Origin: Candidatus Tepidiaquacellales bacterium UBA2330
Lineage (GTDB): Bacteria; Bacteroidota; Ignavibacteria; Tepidaquicellales; Tepidaquicellaceae
Direction of reading: 5' to 3'
Length of the DNA: 64,000 nucleotides
NCBI GenBank assembly: GCA_002344965.1
Contig: DDUU01000042.1
Coordinates: 56,426 to 120,425, forward strand
This document shows, piece after piece, positions 18,250-27,989 of the stretch; the stretch's first letter is position 1, and every line of letters starts with the position of its first letter. A program made the position numbers and the translations under genes. The notes below the pieces were generated by a model that did no database searches, was not told the origin of the DNA, and saw only the letters and a program-made list of their open reading frames with translations.

Positions 18250-19245
18250 ATGAATGAATTTCAGAAACAGTTTTCGGGTAAGATACTTCTTGCTCCGATG
18301 GAAGATGTTACCGAGCCGCCTTTCAGACTTATCTGCAGGAGACTCGGAGCTGACATTGTATATACTGAATTCATTTCAGCCGAAGGACTGATACGCGATG
18401 CGAGAAAAGCACGCGCGAAATTATTTTTTTATGAAGAGGAAAGACCGGTAGCCGTTCAGATATTCGGAGGAAATGATGAAGTGCTCGTGCAGGCGGCTAA
18501 GATTTCAGAAGAAGCCGGACCTGATTTCATTGATATCAACTGCGGCTGCTGGGTAAAAGATGTAGCAATGAGGGGAGCAGGAGCGGGACTGTTAAAGGAT
18601 TTACCAAAGATGGCGAAGATTGCGGAAGCTGTTCTGACTAATGTTAAACTTCCCGTTACTCTGAAGACAAGACTCGGCTGGGATGAAAATTCGATTGTAA
18701 TTGTTGAAGTTGCAAAAATACTTGAAAGCATCGGCATTCAGGCGCTGACAGTTCACTGCCGTCTGAGAAATCAGGGTAATAAAGGAGAAGCTGACTGGAA
18801 CTGGATCAAAAGAATTAAAGACGCCGGCGTGCAGATACCGGTAATCCTCAACGGTAATATTAAGGATCATGAAGATGTGAAAAATGCATTTGCTGAATAT
18901 GAAGCAGATGCTGTTATGATCGGTCAGGCTGCAATTACAAATCCATGGATATTCGAACAGTCAAAATATTTTCTTAAGTACGGCAACGTACCTGAAGAGC
19001 CGACAGTAAAACAAAAGACTGATATCTGTCTCGAACATCTGAAACTTGCGTGTGAGCTCAAAGGCGAAGATCTCGGTGTCAGAGAATTCAGGAAACATTA
19101 TTCCGGATATCTAAGGAATCTGAAAGATATAAGCAAATTCAGATTAGAGCTTATGAAGTATAATGATTTTAAATCCATTAAGGAAAAAATACTTGACTTC
19201 AGAGAAAATTATAATGAAACAGAAATAAAGGAAATATTTAATTAA
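18250..19245 (+). CDS. dus: tRNA-dihydrouridine synthase (DusB-like)
   Basis: The 331-residue protein has a TIM-barrel Dus layout: MEDVTEPPFRLICRRLGAD near the N-terminus (FMN site), INCGCWVKDVAMRGAGAGLL containing the catalytic Cys in NxGC, VTLKTRLGWD, a histidine/arginine tRNA-contact segment TVHCRLRNQGN, and VILNGNI/MIGQAAITNPW for FMN phosphate binding. It reduces uridine to dihydrouridine in tRNA D-loops using NADPH and FMN. The residue after the catalytic Cys is Trp rather than the more common Pro. The slipin gene starts 27 bp downstream on the same strand. Confidence 0.93.
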   Translation: MNEFQKQFSGKILLAPMEDVTEPPFRLICRRLGADIVYTEFISAEGLIRDARKARAKLFFYEEERPVAVQIFGGNDEVLVQAAKISEEAGPDFIDINCGCWVKDVAMRGAGAGLLKDLPKMAKIAEAVLTNVKLPVTLKTRLGWDENSIVIVEVAKILESIGIQALTVHCRLRNQGNKGEADWNWIKRIKDAGVQIPVILNGNIKDHEDVKNAFAEYEADAVMIGQAAITNPWIFEQSKYFLKYGNVPEEPTVKQKTDICLEHLKLACELKGEDLGVREFRKHYSGYLRNLKDISKFRLELMKYNDFKSIKEKILDFRENYNETEIKEIFN

Positions 19246-19272
19246 ATAATTTTAAAAAATTAAATCAAAATT

Positions 19273-20064
19273 ATGGATGCATTAGCCGGTGTATTTGTAG
19301 TATTCGCGGGATTCATTGGATTCATTCTATTCATTATCATTCTGCGCGCTTTCAGGGTTCTTAATGAGTATGAGCGGGGGGTTATTTTCAGACTTGGAAA
19401 ATTTTCTGCGGTAAAAGGTCCGGGTCTTATTATTTTAATTCCTATCCTGGATAAAATGGTAAAGCTCAGTCTGAGAACAATTGCTCTTGATGTGCCGCCG
19501 CAGGATATTATTACAAAAGACAATGTATCCGTGAAGGTAAATGCCGTTGTTTATTTCAGAGTGGTCGATCCGAATAAAGCTATTATTCAGGTGGAAGATT
19601 TTATGTACGCCACTTCTTTAATTTCTCAAACAACTTTAAGAACAGTAACAGGTCAGGGTGACCTTGATGATCTGCTGACTCACAGGGATATGGTAAACAG
19701 CAAGCTGCGCGAACTGATAGACAGGGAAACCGAACCCTGGGGAATACAGGTTTTGAATGTAGAACTTAAAAACGTTGACCTGCCGCAGGAAATGATAAGA
19801 GCAATGTCCCGGCAGGCGGAAGCTGAAAGAGACAAGCGCGCGAAGATCATTAATTCGGAAGGTGAATTTATGTCAGCTCAGAAACTTGCTGAAGCTTCTG
19901 ATATTCTCGGAAGCAGTCACAACGCGCTGCAGCTAAGATATCTGCAGGTGATGACGGAGATCGCAGCCGAAAAAAACTCTACAATGATCATCCCTCTTCC
20001 GATGGAAGTTATGAGATATTTTACTGCGATGACAGATCATCTTAATAAAAAAGATAAAGAATAA
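19273..20064 (+). CDS. Slipin / stomatin-like SPFH (Band 7) membrane protein
   Basis: This 263-residue protein has one N-terminal membrane helix (about 5-27) and a full Band 7/SPFH domain, with NEYERGVIFRLGKF, KGPGLIILIPILDKM, LDVPPQDIITKDNVSVKVNA and YFRVVDP. A charged helix RQAEAERDKRAKIINSEGEF follows and the protein ends near IIPLPMEVMRYF. Bacterial slipins form oligomeric membrane scaffolds and are often paired with an NfeD protein. No NfeD gene is adjacent here. It sits between dus and the GH3 gene with short gaps (27 and 7 bp), suggesting co-transcription without an obvious shared pathway. Confidence 0.93.
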   Translation: MDALAGVFVVFAGFIGFILFIIILRAFRVLNEYERGVIFRLGKFSAVKGPGLIILIPILDKMVKLSLRTIALDVPPQDIITKDNVSVKVNAVVYFRVVDPNKAIIQVEDFMYATSLISQTTLRTVTGQGDLDDLLTHRDMVNSKLRELIDRETEPWGIQVLNVELKNVDLPQEMIRAMSRQAEAERDKRAKIINSEGEFMSAQKLAEASDILGSSHNALQLRYLQVMTEIAAEKNSTMIIPLPMEVMRYFTAMTDHLNKKDKE

Positions 20065-20071
20065 ATATTAA

Positions 20072-21844
20072 ATGAGAAATTACACGACAATAAAAATTTT
20101 TACGTTTTCACTTATACTCATATTTTTCAGTTCGGCGGAAGTATCAAATCTAATGTCAGCAGTTTATACTTCAGCTTATAATAAGGATAATTTATTTCCT
20201 GAAACTGATAAGGAGTGGACAGAAAGTAAATTAGCGTCTTTGAGTCTAAGGGAAAAAATAGCTCAGATGATAATTTCATATTCAGACGGATATCTTCCTT
20301 CAGAAAGCTCCGCTGAATTCCGGCGGATGAGTGATTTAATTACATCTGAAAAAATAGGCGGTTTTATTTTTTTTAAAGGAAACTCCGTCGAAGAAGCAAA
20401 ACTTATTAATAAACTCCAATCCCTGACTGAAACACCTCTGCTTATGTCAGCGGATTTTGAACGCGGCACAAAAATGCGTCTTGATGACGGAAGTCTTTTC
20501 CCAAGCAATATGGCATTAGGCGCTGCAAATAATCCTGATCTTGCGTATGAAATGGGAATGCAGATCGCAAAGGAATGCAGGGCGATCGGCATTCATCAGA
20601 ATTACGCACCTGTACTTGACATTAATAATAATCCCGATAATCCAATTATCAATGTAAGATCTTACGGAGAAGATCCTAACATAGTATCGCGTCTCGGACT
20701 TAGCTTTATCAGAGGAATGCAGGAAGCAGGAGTGATAGCGACTGCAAAACATTTTCCCGGTCACGGAGATACAGACATTGATTCACACAGCGATCTGCCT
20801 GTTTTAAATTTTACAAGAAGCCGGCTTGATAATCTTGAGTTCATACCTTTTAAAAACGCTGTTGACTCAGGCGTTATGTCGGTAATGATAGCGCATCTGT
20901 CTCTTCCTACCGTAGATGACGAAAACTTTCTCCCCGCTTCGCTCTCTGCAAAATTAATAGACGGTATTTTAATTAAGGAAATGGGATTCAAAGGTCTGGT
21001 CGTGACTGATGCTCTAAATATGAAAGGGATCGTAAAACATTTTTCAACGGAAGAGGTTGCTTTGAAATGCGTGAATGCAGGCGTCGATCTGATTCTTATG
21101 CCGCAGGGCGAAACTAAGACAATAAATGCAATTGAAAATGCAGTGTTAAACGGCAGCATTTCCGAAGACAGAATTAATCAATCGGTAAAAAAAATACTTG
21201 ACGCCAAAAGCTGGCTGAAACTTAACGAAAATAAATTCTCAGATCCCAATGATGTTTCATCGGTAGTAAATTCCGAAACTGCAAAACTTATTTCGCAAAA
21301 AATTGCAGATGAATCTGTTACTCTTGTAAAAAATAACGGTGACATTCTGCCGTTTAAGAATGCTTCGGAAAAAACCTGTCTTGTAATTTCACTCAATAAC
21401 GGAAATGAAACTGCCAATTCAAATTATTTCGCTGAAAAATTTGAAAGTAATAATAGTTTCAAAGAATCTTATTTCTATGATCTCTCCGGCGATATTGGCA
21501 ACAGCAGTGAAATACTTTCCGACGCCGCTGACGCAGATGTTATCATAATACCCATCTATGCAAAAGTGAAAATAATGACAGGCACAGTAGGGCTGCCTTC
21601 TTCACAGCTTTCGCTTATTAATTCACTTGCTGCTTCTGGTAAAAATGTAATTGTAATATCTTTCGGCAATCCATATCTGATCCGGGGATTTCCCGAAGTA
21701 AGCTCTTATCTTTGCGCTTATGCCGATGCAGAGACTTCTATTAATTCAGTAATAAACACTATGAACGGAATTATTAAGTTCAAAGGGAAATTACCTGTAT
21801 CAATAAGTTCGGAATTTAAATTAGGACATGGCATCACAAATTAA
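20072..21844 (+). CDS. Exported GH3 beta-N-acetylhexosaminidase-like glycoside hydrolase
   Basis: The 590-residue protein has an N-terminal hydrophobic export signal. A GH3 catalytic domain (about 50-380) shows the NagZ-type signature KHFPGHGDT at 226-234, the general acid/base dyad region with DSH (His239), and the nucleophile Asp313 in VTDALNM. A C-terminal GH3_C domain follows (about 410-590, starting LVKNNGDILPF). The KHFPGHG motif marks the N-acetylglucosaminidase branch of GH3, which acts on peptidoglycan or chitin-derived sugars. A periplasmic role in muropeptide turnover is inferred. The serine-hydrolase extension seen in some Bacteroidota homologues is absent. Its last 17 bp overlap the start of the FG-GAP gene. 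Confidence 0.9.
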   Translation: MRNYTTIKIFTFSLILIFFSSAEVSNLMSAVYTSAYNKDNLFPETDKEWTESKLASLSLREKIAQMIISYSDGYLPSESSAEFRRMSDLITSEKIGGFIFFKGNSVEEAKLINKLQSLTETPLLMSADFERGTKMRLDDGSLFPSNMALGAANNPDLAYEMGMQIAKECRAIGIHQNYAPVLDINNNPDNPIINVRSYGEDPNIVSRLGLSFIRGMQEAGVIATAKHFPGHGDTDIDSHSDLPVLNFTRSRLDNLEFIPFKNAVDSGVMSVMIAHLSLPTVDDENFLPASLSAKLIDGILIKEMGFKGLVVTDALNMKGIVKHFSTEEVALKCVNAGVDLILMPQGETKTINAIENAVLNGSISEDRINQSVKKILDAKSWLKLNENKFSDPNDVSSVVNSETAKLISQKIADESVTLVKNNGDILPFKNASEKTCLVISLNNGNETANSNYFAEKFESNNSFKESYFYDLSGDIGNSSEILSDAADADVIIIPIYAKVKIMTGTVGLPSSQLSLINSLAASGKNVIVISFGNPYLIRGFPEVSSYLCAYADAETSINSVINTMNGIIKFKGKLPVSISSEFKLGHGITN

Positions 21845-23921
21845 ACTGCTGAAATTTTCAGCGGTAATTATTTTTATATCATTCATCTCTGTTTACAATA
21901 TTTATTCACAGCCTTTCATACAGCAGTATGACGGGATTAATTTTTCTCTCCCTTCGGGAATTTCAAGCGCACCCTTTAACGGCGGTCAGAATAATGCCAG
22001 GATACAATTCGTTGACATTGACGGCGATAATGATCTGGATCTGTTTTCTTATGATGCAGACACTTCCTTATATTTCTATTTAAATACGGGAAATCCACAG
22101 GTTCCTCAATATAAATTAGTTACAACCAGATTTCAGGATCTGAGATTTGAAAACTGGTTTTACTTCGCTGATATTGACGGTGACGGAGATATGGATCTTT
22201 TTACGGGAGGACCGCTTCAGTCTGTATCATACTTTAAAAATACAGGAACCGCAATTTCGCCTCAGTTTATTCTGGAAATCGAGGAACTCCGCTCTTCCGG
22301 AGATACTGTTATATACAGCGAAGCGAATTGCGTCCCGATATTTTGTGACATTGATAATGACGGTGATTTGGATTTTTTTACAGGTCAGTCTTTAGGCACT
22401 ATTACTTTTTATGAAAATACAGGAACGGCGAATAATTTTATATTTACTTTCAGATCAGATATATGGCAGAATCTTCTGATTATTTCACCGGCTCTGAATA
22501 ACAGACACGGTGCAAATGCGCTGGAGTTTGTGGATATAGATAATGACAATGATTTTGATCTCTTCTGGGGCGATCTTTTTTCAAAAGGAATTTATTTTAT
22601 AAGGAATGACGGCACTGCGGAAGAACCAAATGTTGTAATCGCTGATTCCATATATCCGAGAAATTCTCCTTATTCTTCTCTGGGTTACAACTCTACCAGA
22701 TTTGTAGATATTGACAATGACGGGGATATGGATATGTTTATATCAGTACTTTACCTTTCTCAGAATAACAATAATTTTACATTTTACAGAAATGACGGCA
22801 GCACAGGCAATCCTGTTTTCAACAGGATCACGGATAATTTTTTATTGAATGTAGATGTAGGAGGCAGCAGTAATCCTGTATTTGCCGACCTTGATAATGA
22901 CGGAGATAAAGACCTTGTGATCGGAAGCGATTATTCAAAACTTGCTTATTATAAAAACACGGGAACAGTTTCCGCACCGGCATTTACTCTGATTACTGAT
23001 TCCCTTCCGGTAATCTCAGAAAGCTTTAACTATGCGCCCTGCTTTGCTGATCTGGATAATGACGGAGATCAGGATTTACTGCTGGGAAGTTACTTAAGAG
23101 ATTCACTCTGGTTTTTCAGAAATACCGGTACACCTGATAATTTTATTTTCACGCTTGAGTCTCGCGGTTATCAGATCGGTCTTACAACTCTCGGACAAAG
23201 CAGCACACCTGCACTTATTGACATTGACGGAGACAATGATCTTGATCTTTTTATCGGCGGAACAAACGGCAGGCTTATTTTTTATGAAAACACCGGAACT
23301 CCTGAAAATTTCAATTTCAGTTTTGTATCAAATTTTTATGCAGGAATTGACGCCGGAGATGACAGCGTCCCGAGATTTTATGATATAGATGATGACGGAG
23401 ATTATGATCTTTTCATCGGCAGACTGAACGGACAGATCTCTTTTTACAGAAATGACGGCACACCGCAAAGCCCTTCGTTTGTGCTGCAGACAACATCTTT
23501 CGCAGGAGTAAATGTACATCAGAATGCCGCGCCGTTTTTTGTTGATATAAATAATGATAATGACGCTGACTTGTTTACCGGTAATATAAAAGGCGGTTTA
23601 TTTTTTTACAGAAATGACGCAGTATCTTCGGTTTATAATGTAAATACAGAACTGCCGGCTTCATTCAGACTTTTACAGAATTATCCAAATCCGTTTAACC
23701 CATCTACTATAATCAGATTTGAAAGTAATATTAACGGTTATATCAGATTATCTGTCTTTGACATTAATGGTAAAGAAACAGAAGTTTTATATAAAGGAGC
23801 AGTGCAGACCGGTTCTTACGAATTTAATTTTAATGCAGCGGATTATCCGAGCGGAATATATTTCTGCAGACTTCAGTCAGGCGATAATATTCAAAATATT
23901 AAAATGTTGTATTTAAAATAA
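21828..23921 (+). CDS. T9SS-secreted FG-GAP/VCBS repeat protein
   Basis: This 697-residue exported protein has about ten calcium-binding-like FG-GAP/VCBS blades of the form F(V/A)D(I/L)D(N/G)D(G/N)DxDLF (for example FADIDGDGDMDLF, FADLDNDGDKDLV, FYDIDDDGDYDLF). Each is followed by a YKNTGT or YRNDGT strand, consistent with an integrin-type beta-propeller. It ends in a T9SS sorting domain (LLQNYPNPFNPSTII ... MLYLK). Its ATG lies 17 bp inside the GH3 gene, in another frame, which suggests translational coupling. Probably surface-exposed and involved in adhesion or binding. The ligand is unknown. Confidence 0.9.
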   Translation: MASQIKLLKFSAVIIFISFISVYNIYSQPFIQQYDGINFSLPSGISSAPFNGGQNNARIQFVDIDGDNDLDLFSYDADTSLYFYLNTGNPQVPQYKLVTTRFQDLRFENWFYFADIDGDGDMDLFTGGPLQSVSYFKNTGTAISPQFILEIEELRSSGDTVIYSEANCVPIFCDIDNDGDLDFFTGQSLGTITFYENTGTANNFIFTFRSDIWQNLLIISPALNNRHGANALEFVDIDNDNDFDLFWGDLFSKGIYFIRNDGTAEEPNVVIADSIYPRNSPYSSLGYNSTRFVDIDNDGDMDMFISVLYLSQNNNNFTFYRNDGSTGNPVFNRITDNFLLNVDVGGSSNPVFADLDNDGDKDLVIGSDYSKLAYYKNTGTVSAPAFTLITDSLPVISESFNYAPCFADLDNDGDQDLLLGSYLRDSLWFFRNTGTPDNFIFTLESRGYQIGLTTLGQSSTPALIDIDGDNDLDLFIGGTNGRLIFYENTGTPENFNFSFVSNFYAGIDAGDDSVPRFYDIDDDGDYDLFIGRLNGQISFYRNDGTPQSPSFVLQTTSFAGVNVHQNAAPFFVDINNDNDADLFTGNIKGGLFFYRNDAVSSVYNVNTELPASFRLLQNYPNPFNPSTIIRFESNINGYIRLSVFDINGKETEVLYKGAVQTGSYEFNFNAADYPSGIYFCRLQSGDNIQNIKMLYLK

Positions 23922-23981
23922 AAATTAAAAAAGTTATATTTTAATAATCCTCAAAGACTTATTTAATTAATTTAAAATAAT

Positions 23982-25838
23982 ATGAAAAAATTAATTTACT
24001 CTTTACTTTTCATGTCATTTATGATTGCGCTGTTTGTAACGCCGGCGGACGCAGGTGACAGAAAGGTAATTATCGAAAGGTTCACAAGCTCTACATGCGG
24101 ACCATGCGCTTCAAACAATCCGAATCTTGAAGCGTTTTTAAGCACAGCAGATCCTTCAAAAGTAAAATCGATCAGTTATCATATGAACTGGCCTGCTCCG
24201 GGAAATGACCCGATGTACTTAGCAAATACTGCTGATAATACTGCAAGAAGAACCAACTACGGCGTTAATGCAATTCCTACTTGGATCTTTGACGGAGTAA
24301 CAAGCATTACCGGCGGAAGCAGTTCTACGGTGAATAGCATTTTTAATCAAAGAACAAACGTCCTTTCGCCTGTTACTGTCATTTTGACTGAAACCAGAAC
24401 AGGCAGTACCGTTAACTCTACTGTAAAAATTTATTGCGAAACAATGCTTCCAAATCCAAGCGCAACTGTTCATTTTGTAATTTCAGAGAAACTGGTTTCA
24501 TATCCTTTCCCGCCCGGCACAAACGGCGAAATGCATTTTCACGATGTTATGAGGAAAATGCTTCCAAACGGCATCGGCACAGGAGTAACCTTACTTCCGG
24601 GGAAAGTGATAACTCTGAATTATACATATCAGATCGATCCTACATGGAATGCTTCACAAATCGAAAGTATAGTAATGGTACAGGGCGCTCCGCTTGAGAT
24701 TCATAATACAGGAACGCTGACGCTTGATTTCAATTTATTCTCTGCTCCTTCATACAGAGTAGTAAATCAGGGACAGACTCAGAATGCAGATTATAAAGTT
24801 CATATCCCCTCTGTAGCAGACGGATTTAATTCAGCTGTAACATTCACATCTGAAGTTCTGTCAGGTACTCCGGGTATAACTGTTCAATATCCCAATGGGA
24901 ATGTTATCAGCAGTTTCCCTGATTCACTCAATGTTAATGTTGCTTCAAACGGATCTGTACCGGCAGGCGAATATCAGATTTTACTTACCGGAACAAGCGC
25001 TAACGGCAAAGTTCATAAAACTATCATTAACTATCTTGTCGGCAGAAGTTACATTGTAACGGGCACAGACAGGAAAGGTCTTTCTTATAAAGTCGACGGG
25101 ACAAGCTATAATACTCCAAGAGTTTTCACATGGGACTTAAATTCATCACACACTCTTGAAGCAGTATCGCCGCAGACAATCGGAAACTTCAGATATATTT
25201 ACAACAGCTGGACAAACGGTGGTCCGCAGTCTCAGACAATTAATGTAAACACAACGGAAACTTCCTACGCAGTAATTAATGATGTTCAGTTCAGACTCCT
25301 TGGATTGACAGAGCCTGCCGGACTTCCGGTAACAATTTCCGGAGGTATAGGAAATTATATTGATTCCGCCGCTGCTGTTACTCTGACTTTATCTGCATTG
25401 CAGTTAAGTCATAACGGCAAGACATATTACTTTAACAGATGGGAAGGTCAGGGCGAAGGCTCTTATACCGGACCGAATGCTTCAGCTCAGTTTAATATGC
25501 ATTCAGTTATAGTGCAGAAAGCTGTATTTGACACAATAGATGTAGGTATTTCTAACTACAGTTCTCTTGTACCGGATAAATTCTCATTGTACCAGAACTA
25601 TCCGAATCCTTTTAATCCATCGACAATAATTAAATTTGATATTGCCAAATCAACTTACGCCTCTATAATTGTCTATGACATGCTTGGAAAGGAAGTATCG
25701 AAACTTGTAAATCAGAATCTGACTCCCGGATCATATCAGTTCACACTGAATGCCGGAAACTTCCCGAGCGGAATTTATTATTACAAAATTCAGACAGATT
25801 ATTTTACGGACATCAAAAAAATGATGCTGCTGAAGTAA
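23982..25838 (+). CDS. T9SS-secreted Omp28-related thioredoxin-like protein
   Basis: The 618-residue protein has a signal peptide (ending TPADAG). An N-terminal Omp28/thioredoxin-like domain follows (about 25-240), opening with VIIERFTSSTCGPCASNNP, where CGPC has the form of a redox CxxC, and continuing with a GVNAIPTWIFDG segment containing the cis-Pro expected in thioredoxin folds. Middle beta-sandwich domains lead to a T9SS sorting domain (LYQNYPNPFNPSTII ... MMLLK). Omp28-related proteins are outer-membrane or secreted proteins of Bacteroidota. A disulfide role is inferred only from the CxxC. A strong terminator follows 25 bp after the stop. Confidence 0.87.
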   Translation: MKKLIYSLLFMSFMIALFVTPADAGDRKVIIERFTSSTCGPCASNNPNLEAFLSTADPSKVKSISYHMNWPAPGNDPMYLANTADNTARRTNYGVNAIPTWIFDGVTSITGGSSSTVNSIFNQRTNVLSPVTVILTETRTGSTVNSTVKIYCETMLPNPSATVHFVISEKLVSYPFPPGTNGEMHFHDVMRKMLPNGIGTGVTLLPGKVITLNYTYQIDPTWNASQIESIVMVQGAPLEIHNTGTLTLDFNLFSAPSYRVVNQGQTQNADYKVHIPSVADGFNSAVTFTSEVLSGTPGITVQYPNGNVISSFPDSLNVNVASNGSVPAGEYQILLTGTSANGKVHKTIINYLVGRSYIVTGTDRKGLSYKVDGTSYNTPRVFTWDLNSSHTLEAVSPQTIGNFRYIYNSWTNGGPQSQTINVNTTETSYAVINDVQFRLLGLTEPAGLPVTISGGIGNYIDSAAAVTLTLSALQLSHNGKTYYFNRWEGQGEGSYTGPNASAQFNMHSVIVQKAVFDTIDVGISNYSSLVPDKFSLYQNYPNPFNPSTIIKFDIAKSTYASIIVYDMLGKEVSKLVNQNLTPGSYQFTLNAGNFPSGIYYYKIQTDYFTDIKKMMLLK

Positions 25839-25863
25839 ATTCCGGTTTCATCTAATATTCTTA

Positions 25864-25898
25864 AAGACGGTATTTTAAATATACCGTCTTTTTTTTTT
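25864..25898 (+). terminator. Strong Rho-independent terminator
   Basis: A perfect 10-bp stem (AAGACGGTAT at 25864-25873 with ATACCGTCTT at 25881-25890) and a 7-nt loop run into ten consecutive T. It ends the plus-strand transcription unit containing the Omp28-like gene. Confidence 0.92.
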
Positions 25899-25997
25899 GG
25901 ACCAATTTTAATATTTAAACAGGCATGAAACCTTATGCTGCCTATAAATGTCTAAATAAAAACTCAAACTGATTATTTAAAAATAATTCACACAGCC

Positions 25998-26864
25998 ATG
26001 AAAATATTAATACTTTTTTTCCTGTATTTTTTCTTATCCGTTTCATTATCACTGGCGCAAACAATTTCCGGCGACCATGATTATTCTTTAAAAAGTTTAC
26101 TTAAAAGTAAACCTTCCATTGAAGTATCATATGGTGTTTCAGATATTAAATTCAGCGGTACACCCTATAATTTTTCACCGACGGGTCTGATTGAGTTAAA
26201 TCTCGGATTTACTTCAAATAATACTTCAAAATTCAGAAAAAATATTGTAAGTTATAAAAACAGATTCCTTTTTCTCAGTTTTAATTCGGAAGAAAATTCC
26301 GTAAAAAGTAACAACTCAGGCATTAAATCTAATTTATGGAAATTCGGATTAGGCAACAAAAGCGGTTACGGAGTTTCTATCGGTAAGTCTGCAGCGATAC
26401 TTCCTTACAGTTCGCGGACATTCAACTGGTCAAATTTCAAATACGACAAACAAACTGATAACTCGTCAGCATTATCTGATGAAAATTACTATTCCGAGCT
26501 TGATAATATGTCAGGTGTATTCCGGTTCGGAAGTTCATTTGAAGCGGGAATAAATTTACAAATTACAAAAGGATTTTCCATCCAGCCGAAATATGAGACT
26601 GCGGATATTTTTCCGAGACATCTGGCAGGTAAACAATTAATGAGCTCGGCAATAGAATATGCAGGATTTGGATTACTTGAAACTTTTACAAAAGCAGTAA
26701 TGAAAAATTCTCCAGTGGCAGGAACATTTGTAAATTTTATTTTACTTAACGCATATGAATACGGATTCTATCAGCTGAAAAAAGATCAGATGTACTGGCC
26801 TTTTGTGAGTTCGGCTCCATTAAGATATGAGACTTTTAAGCTCGGCATGACCTTTGTCTTTTAA
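25998..26864 (+). CDS. Secreted or outer-membrane protein of unknown function
   Basis: The 288-residue protein has a signal peptide (MKILILFFLYFFLSVSLSLAQ). The mature part shows alternating polar and hydrophobic stretches and ends in aromatic-rich YETFKLGMTFVF, with a C-terminal Phe as in many outer-membrane beta-barrels. No family was recognised. It lies alone between the terminator at 25864 and the convergent yraN, with stop codons only one base apart. Confidence 0.65.
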   Translation: MKILILFFLYFFLSVSLSLAQTISGDHDYSLKSLLKSKPSIEVSYGVSDIKFSGTPYNFSPTGLIELNLGFTSNNTSKFRKNIVSYKNRFLFLSFNSEENSVKSNNSGIKSNLWKFGLGNKSGYGVSIGKSAAILPYSSRTFNWSNFKYDKQTDNSSALSDENYYSELDNMSGVFRFGSSFEAGINLQITKGFSIQPKYETADIFPRHLAGKQLMSSAIEYAGFGLLETFTKAVMKNSPVAGTFVNFILLNAYEYGFYQLKKDQMYWPFVSSAPLRYETFKLGMTFVF

Positions 26865-27257
26865 TCAGAAAGCGTTTTTAATGTGATTGATATCAGGAAT
26901 GCCGTCAGTAAAAAGTATGCTGACAATATCAATACGCAGATCGTGTGCAGAGTATAATTCATTTTCAAAAATAAAACCTAATGCAGCTTTTCTGATGTTT
27001 TCCATTTTGAAAGGAGTAACAGACTCTTCCGGTTCGCCGAAATTCTTATTCTTTCTTGTCTTCACTTCGGCAAATATCAGAGTTTTATTAGATACATCTT
27101 CAAAAATAAGATCAATCTCCGCTCTTTGAAATCTATAGTTTGCTTTCAGGAATTTCAGACCGGATTCTTTAAGATAATTCATGGCTATAATCTCGCCACT
27201 TTTTCCTAATCTGTTTTTATAAACGCATTTCGGCTTTAAATTAACGGGACTTTTCAT
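26865..27257 (-). CDS. yraN: YraN/UPF0102 endonuclease-like protein
   Basis: The 130-residue protein shows the UPF0102 pattern: GKSGEIIAMNYLKESG near residue 20, RAEIDLIFED and LIFAEVKTRKN (the D...ExK nuclease-like motif), and ESVTPFKMENIRKAA. The family has a restriction-endonuclease-like fold, and its physiological role is not settled. It overlaps the end of rnhB by 4 bp on the same strand. The rnhB-yraN pairing is widespread in bacteria and supports both calls. Confidence 0.9.
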   Translation of the reverse strand: MKSPVNLKPKCVYKNRLGKSGEIIAMNYLKESGLKFLKANYRFQRAEIDLIFEDVSNKTLIFAEVKTRKNKNFGEPEESVTPFKMENIRKAALGFIFENELYSAHDLRIDIVSILFTDGIPDINHIKNAF

Positions 27258-27829
27258 ATGTCACATAAAAATTTTCTGCAAAAAGTCTTTCTGTGAATTT
27301 CACAAACACCAATCTCTTTAATTTTTTCTATATGCTTTTTTGTACCGTATCCTTTATTTGAGTTGAAATCATAATCTGAATAAACCGAATGATATTCTCT
27401 CATAAGCATATCGCGCGTAACTTTTGCAAGAATTGAAGCGCAGGAAACTGCAAATATTTTTGAATCACCTTTCACAACTGTTTCATAATTTATATTATTC
27501 TGATAATTATCAGTAAGCCGGAAATAATTCCCGTCAATAAAATATTTATCAGCTTTTATATCCGATTCTGAAATGCATTTATACATAGCCAGCATTGTAG
27601 CTTTAAGTATATTAATTTCATCAATGACTAAATTGCATATCTGCTGAATACTATACCCAAGACAGTTTTCGATGATTACCGGAAAAAGAGTTTCCCTTTG
27701 AAAAGATGTGAGCATTTTGGAGTCAGTTACTCCTTTAATTGTAAAACCTTCTTCAAATATTACAGAAGCTGCTACTACCGGACCGGCGAGCGGACCTCTG
27801 CCGGCTTCATCTATTCCGCAAATTAACAT
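27254..27829 (-). CDS. rnhB: Ribonuclease HII
   Basis: The 191-residue protein begins with the RNase HII signature CGIDEAGRGPLAGPVVAA, which carries the catalytic Asp-Glu pair. It retains a second Asp in FIDGNYF, KGDSKIFAVSCASILAKVTRD with the third acidic residue, and the C-terminal H-R-K-TFC segment. It removes RNA from RNA-DNA hybrids and misincorporated ribonucleotides in the cytoplasm. Stop and start overlap with yraN. ffh is divergent 160 bp away. Confidence 0.95.
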   Translation of the reverse strand: MLICGIDEAGRGPLAGPVVAASVIFEEGFTIKGVTDSKMLTSFQRETLFPVIIENCLGYSIQQICNLVIDEINILKATMLAMYKCISESDIKADKYFIDGNYFRLTDNYQNNINYETVVKGDSKIFAVSCASILAKVTRDMLMREYHSVYSDYDFNSNKGYGTKKHIEKIKEIGVCEIHRKTFCRKFLCDI

Positions 27830-27989
27830 AAGTTTGTTTAATTCAAAAACCGGCTGTAAAATATCTTTAAATCACAATAATAGAAACAGACTTATTGAAT
27901 AATATACCTTGATAAAATTTATTAATATTGGTATTTTTAGCACTCTAATTTGGAAAACTATATCTGCCTGATACTCTAACTATAGTATA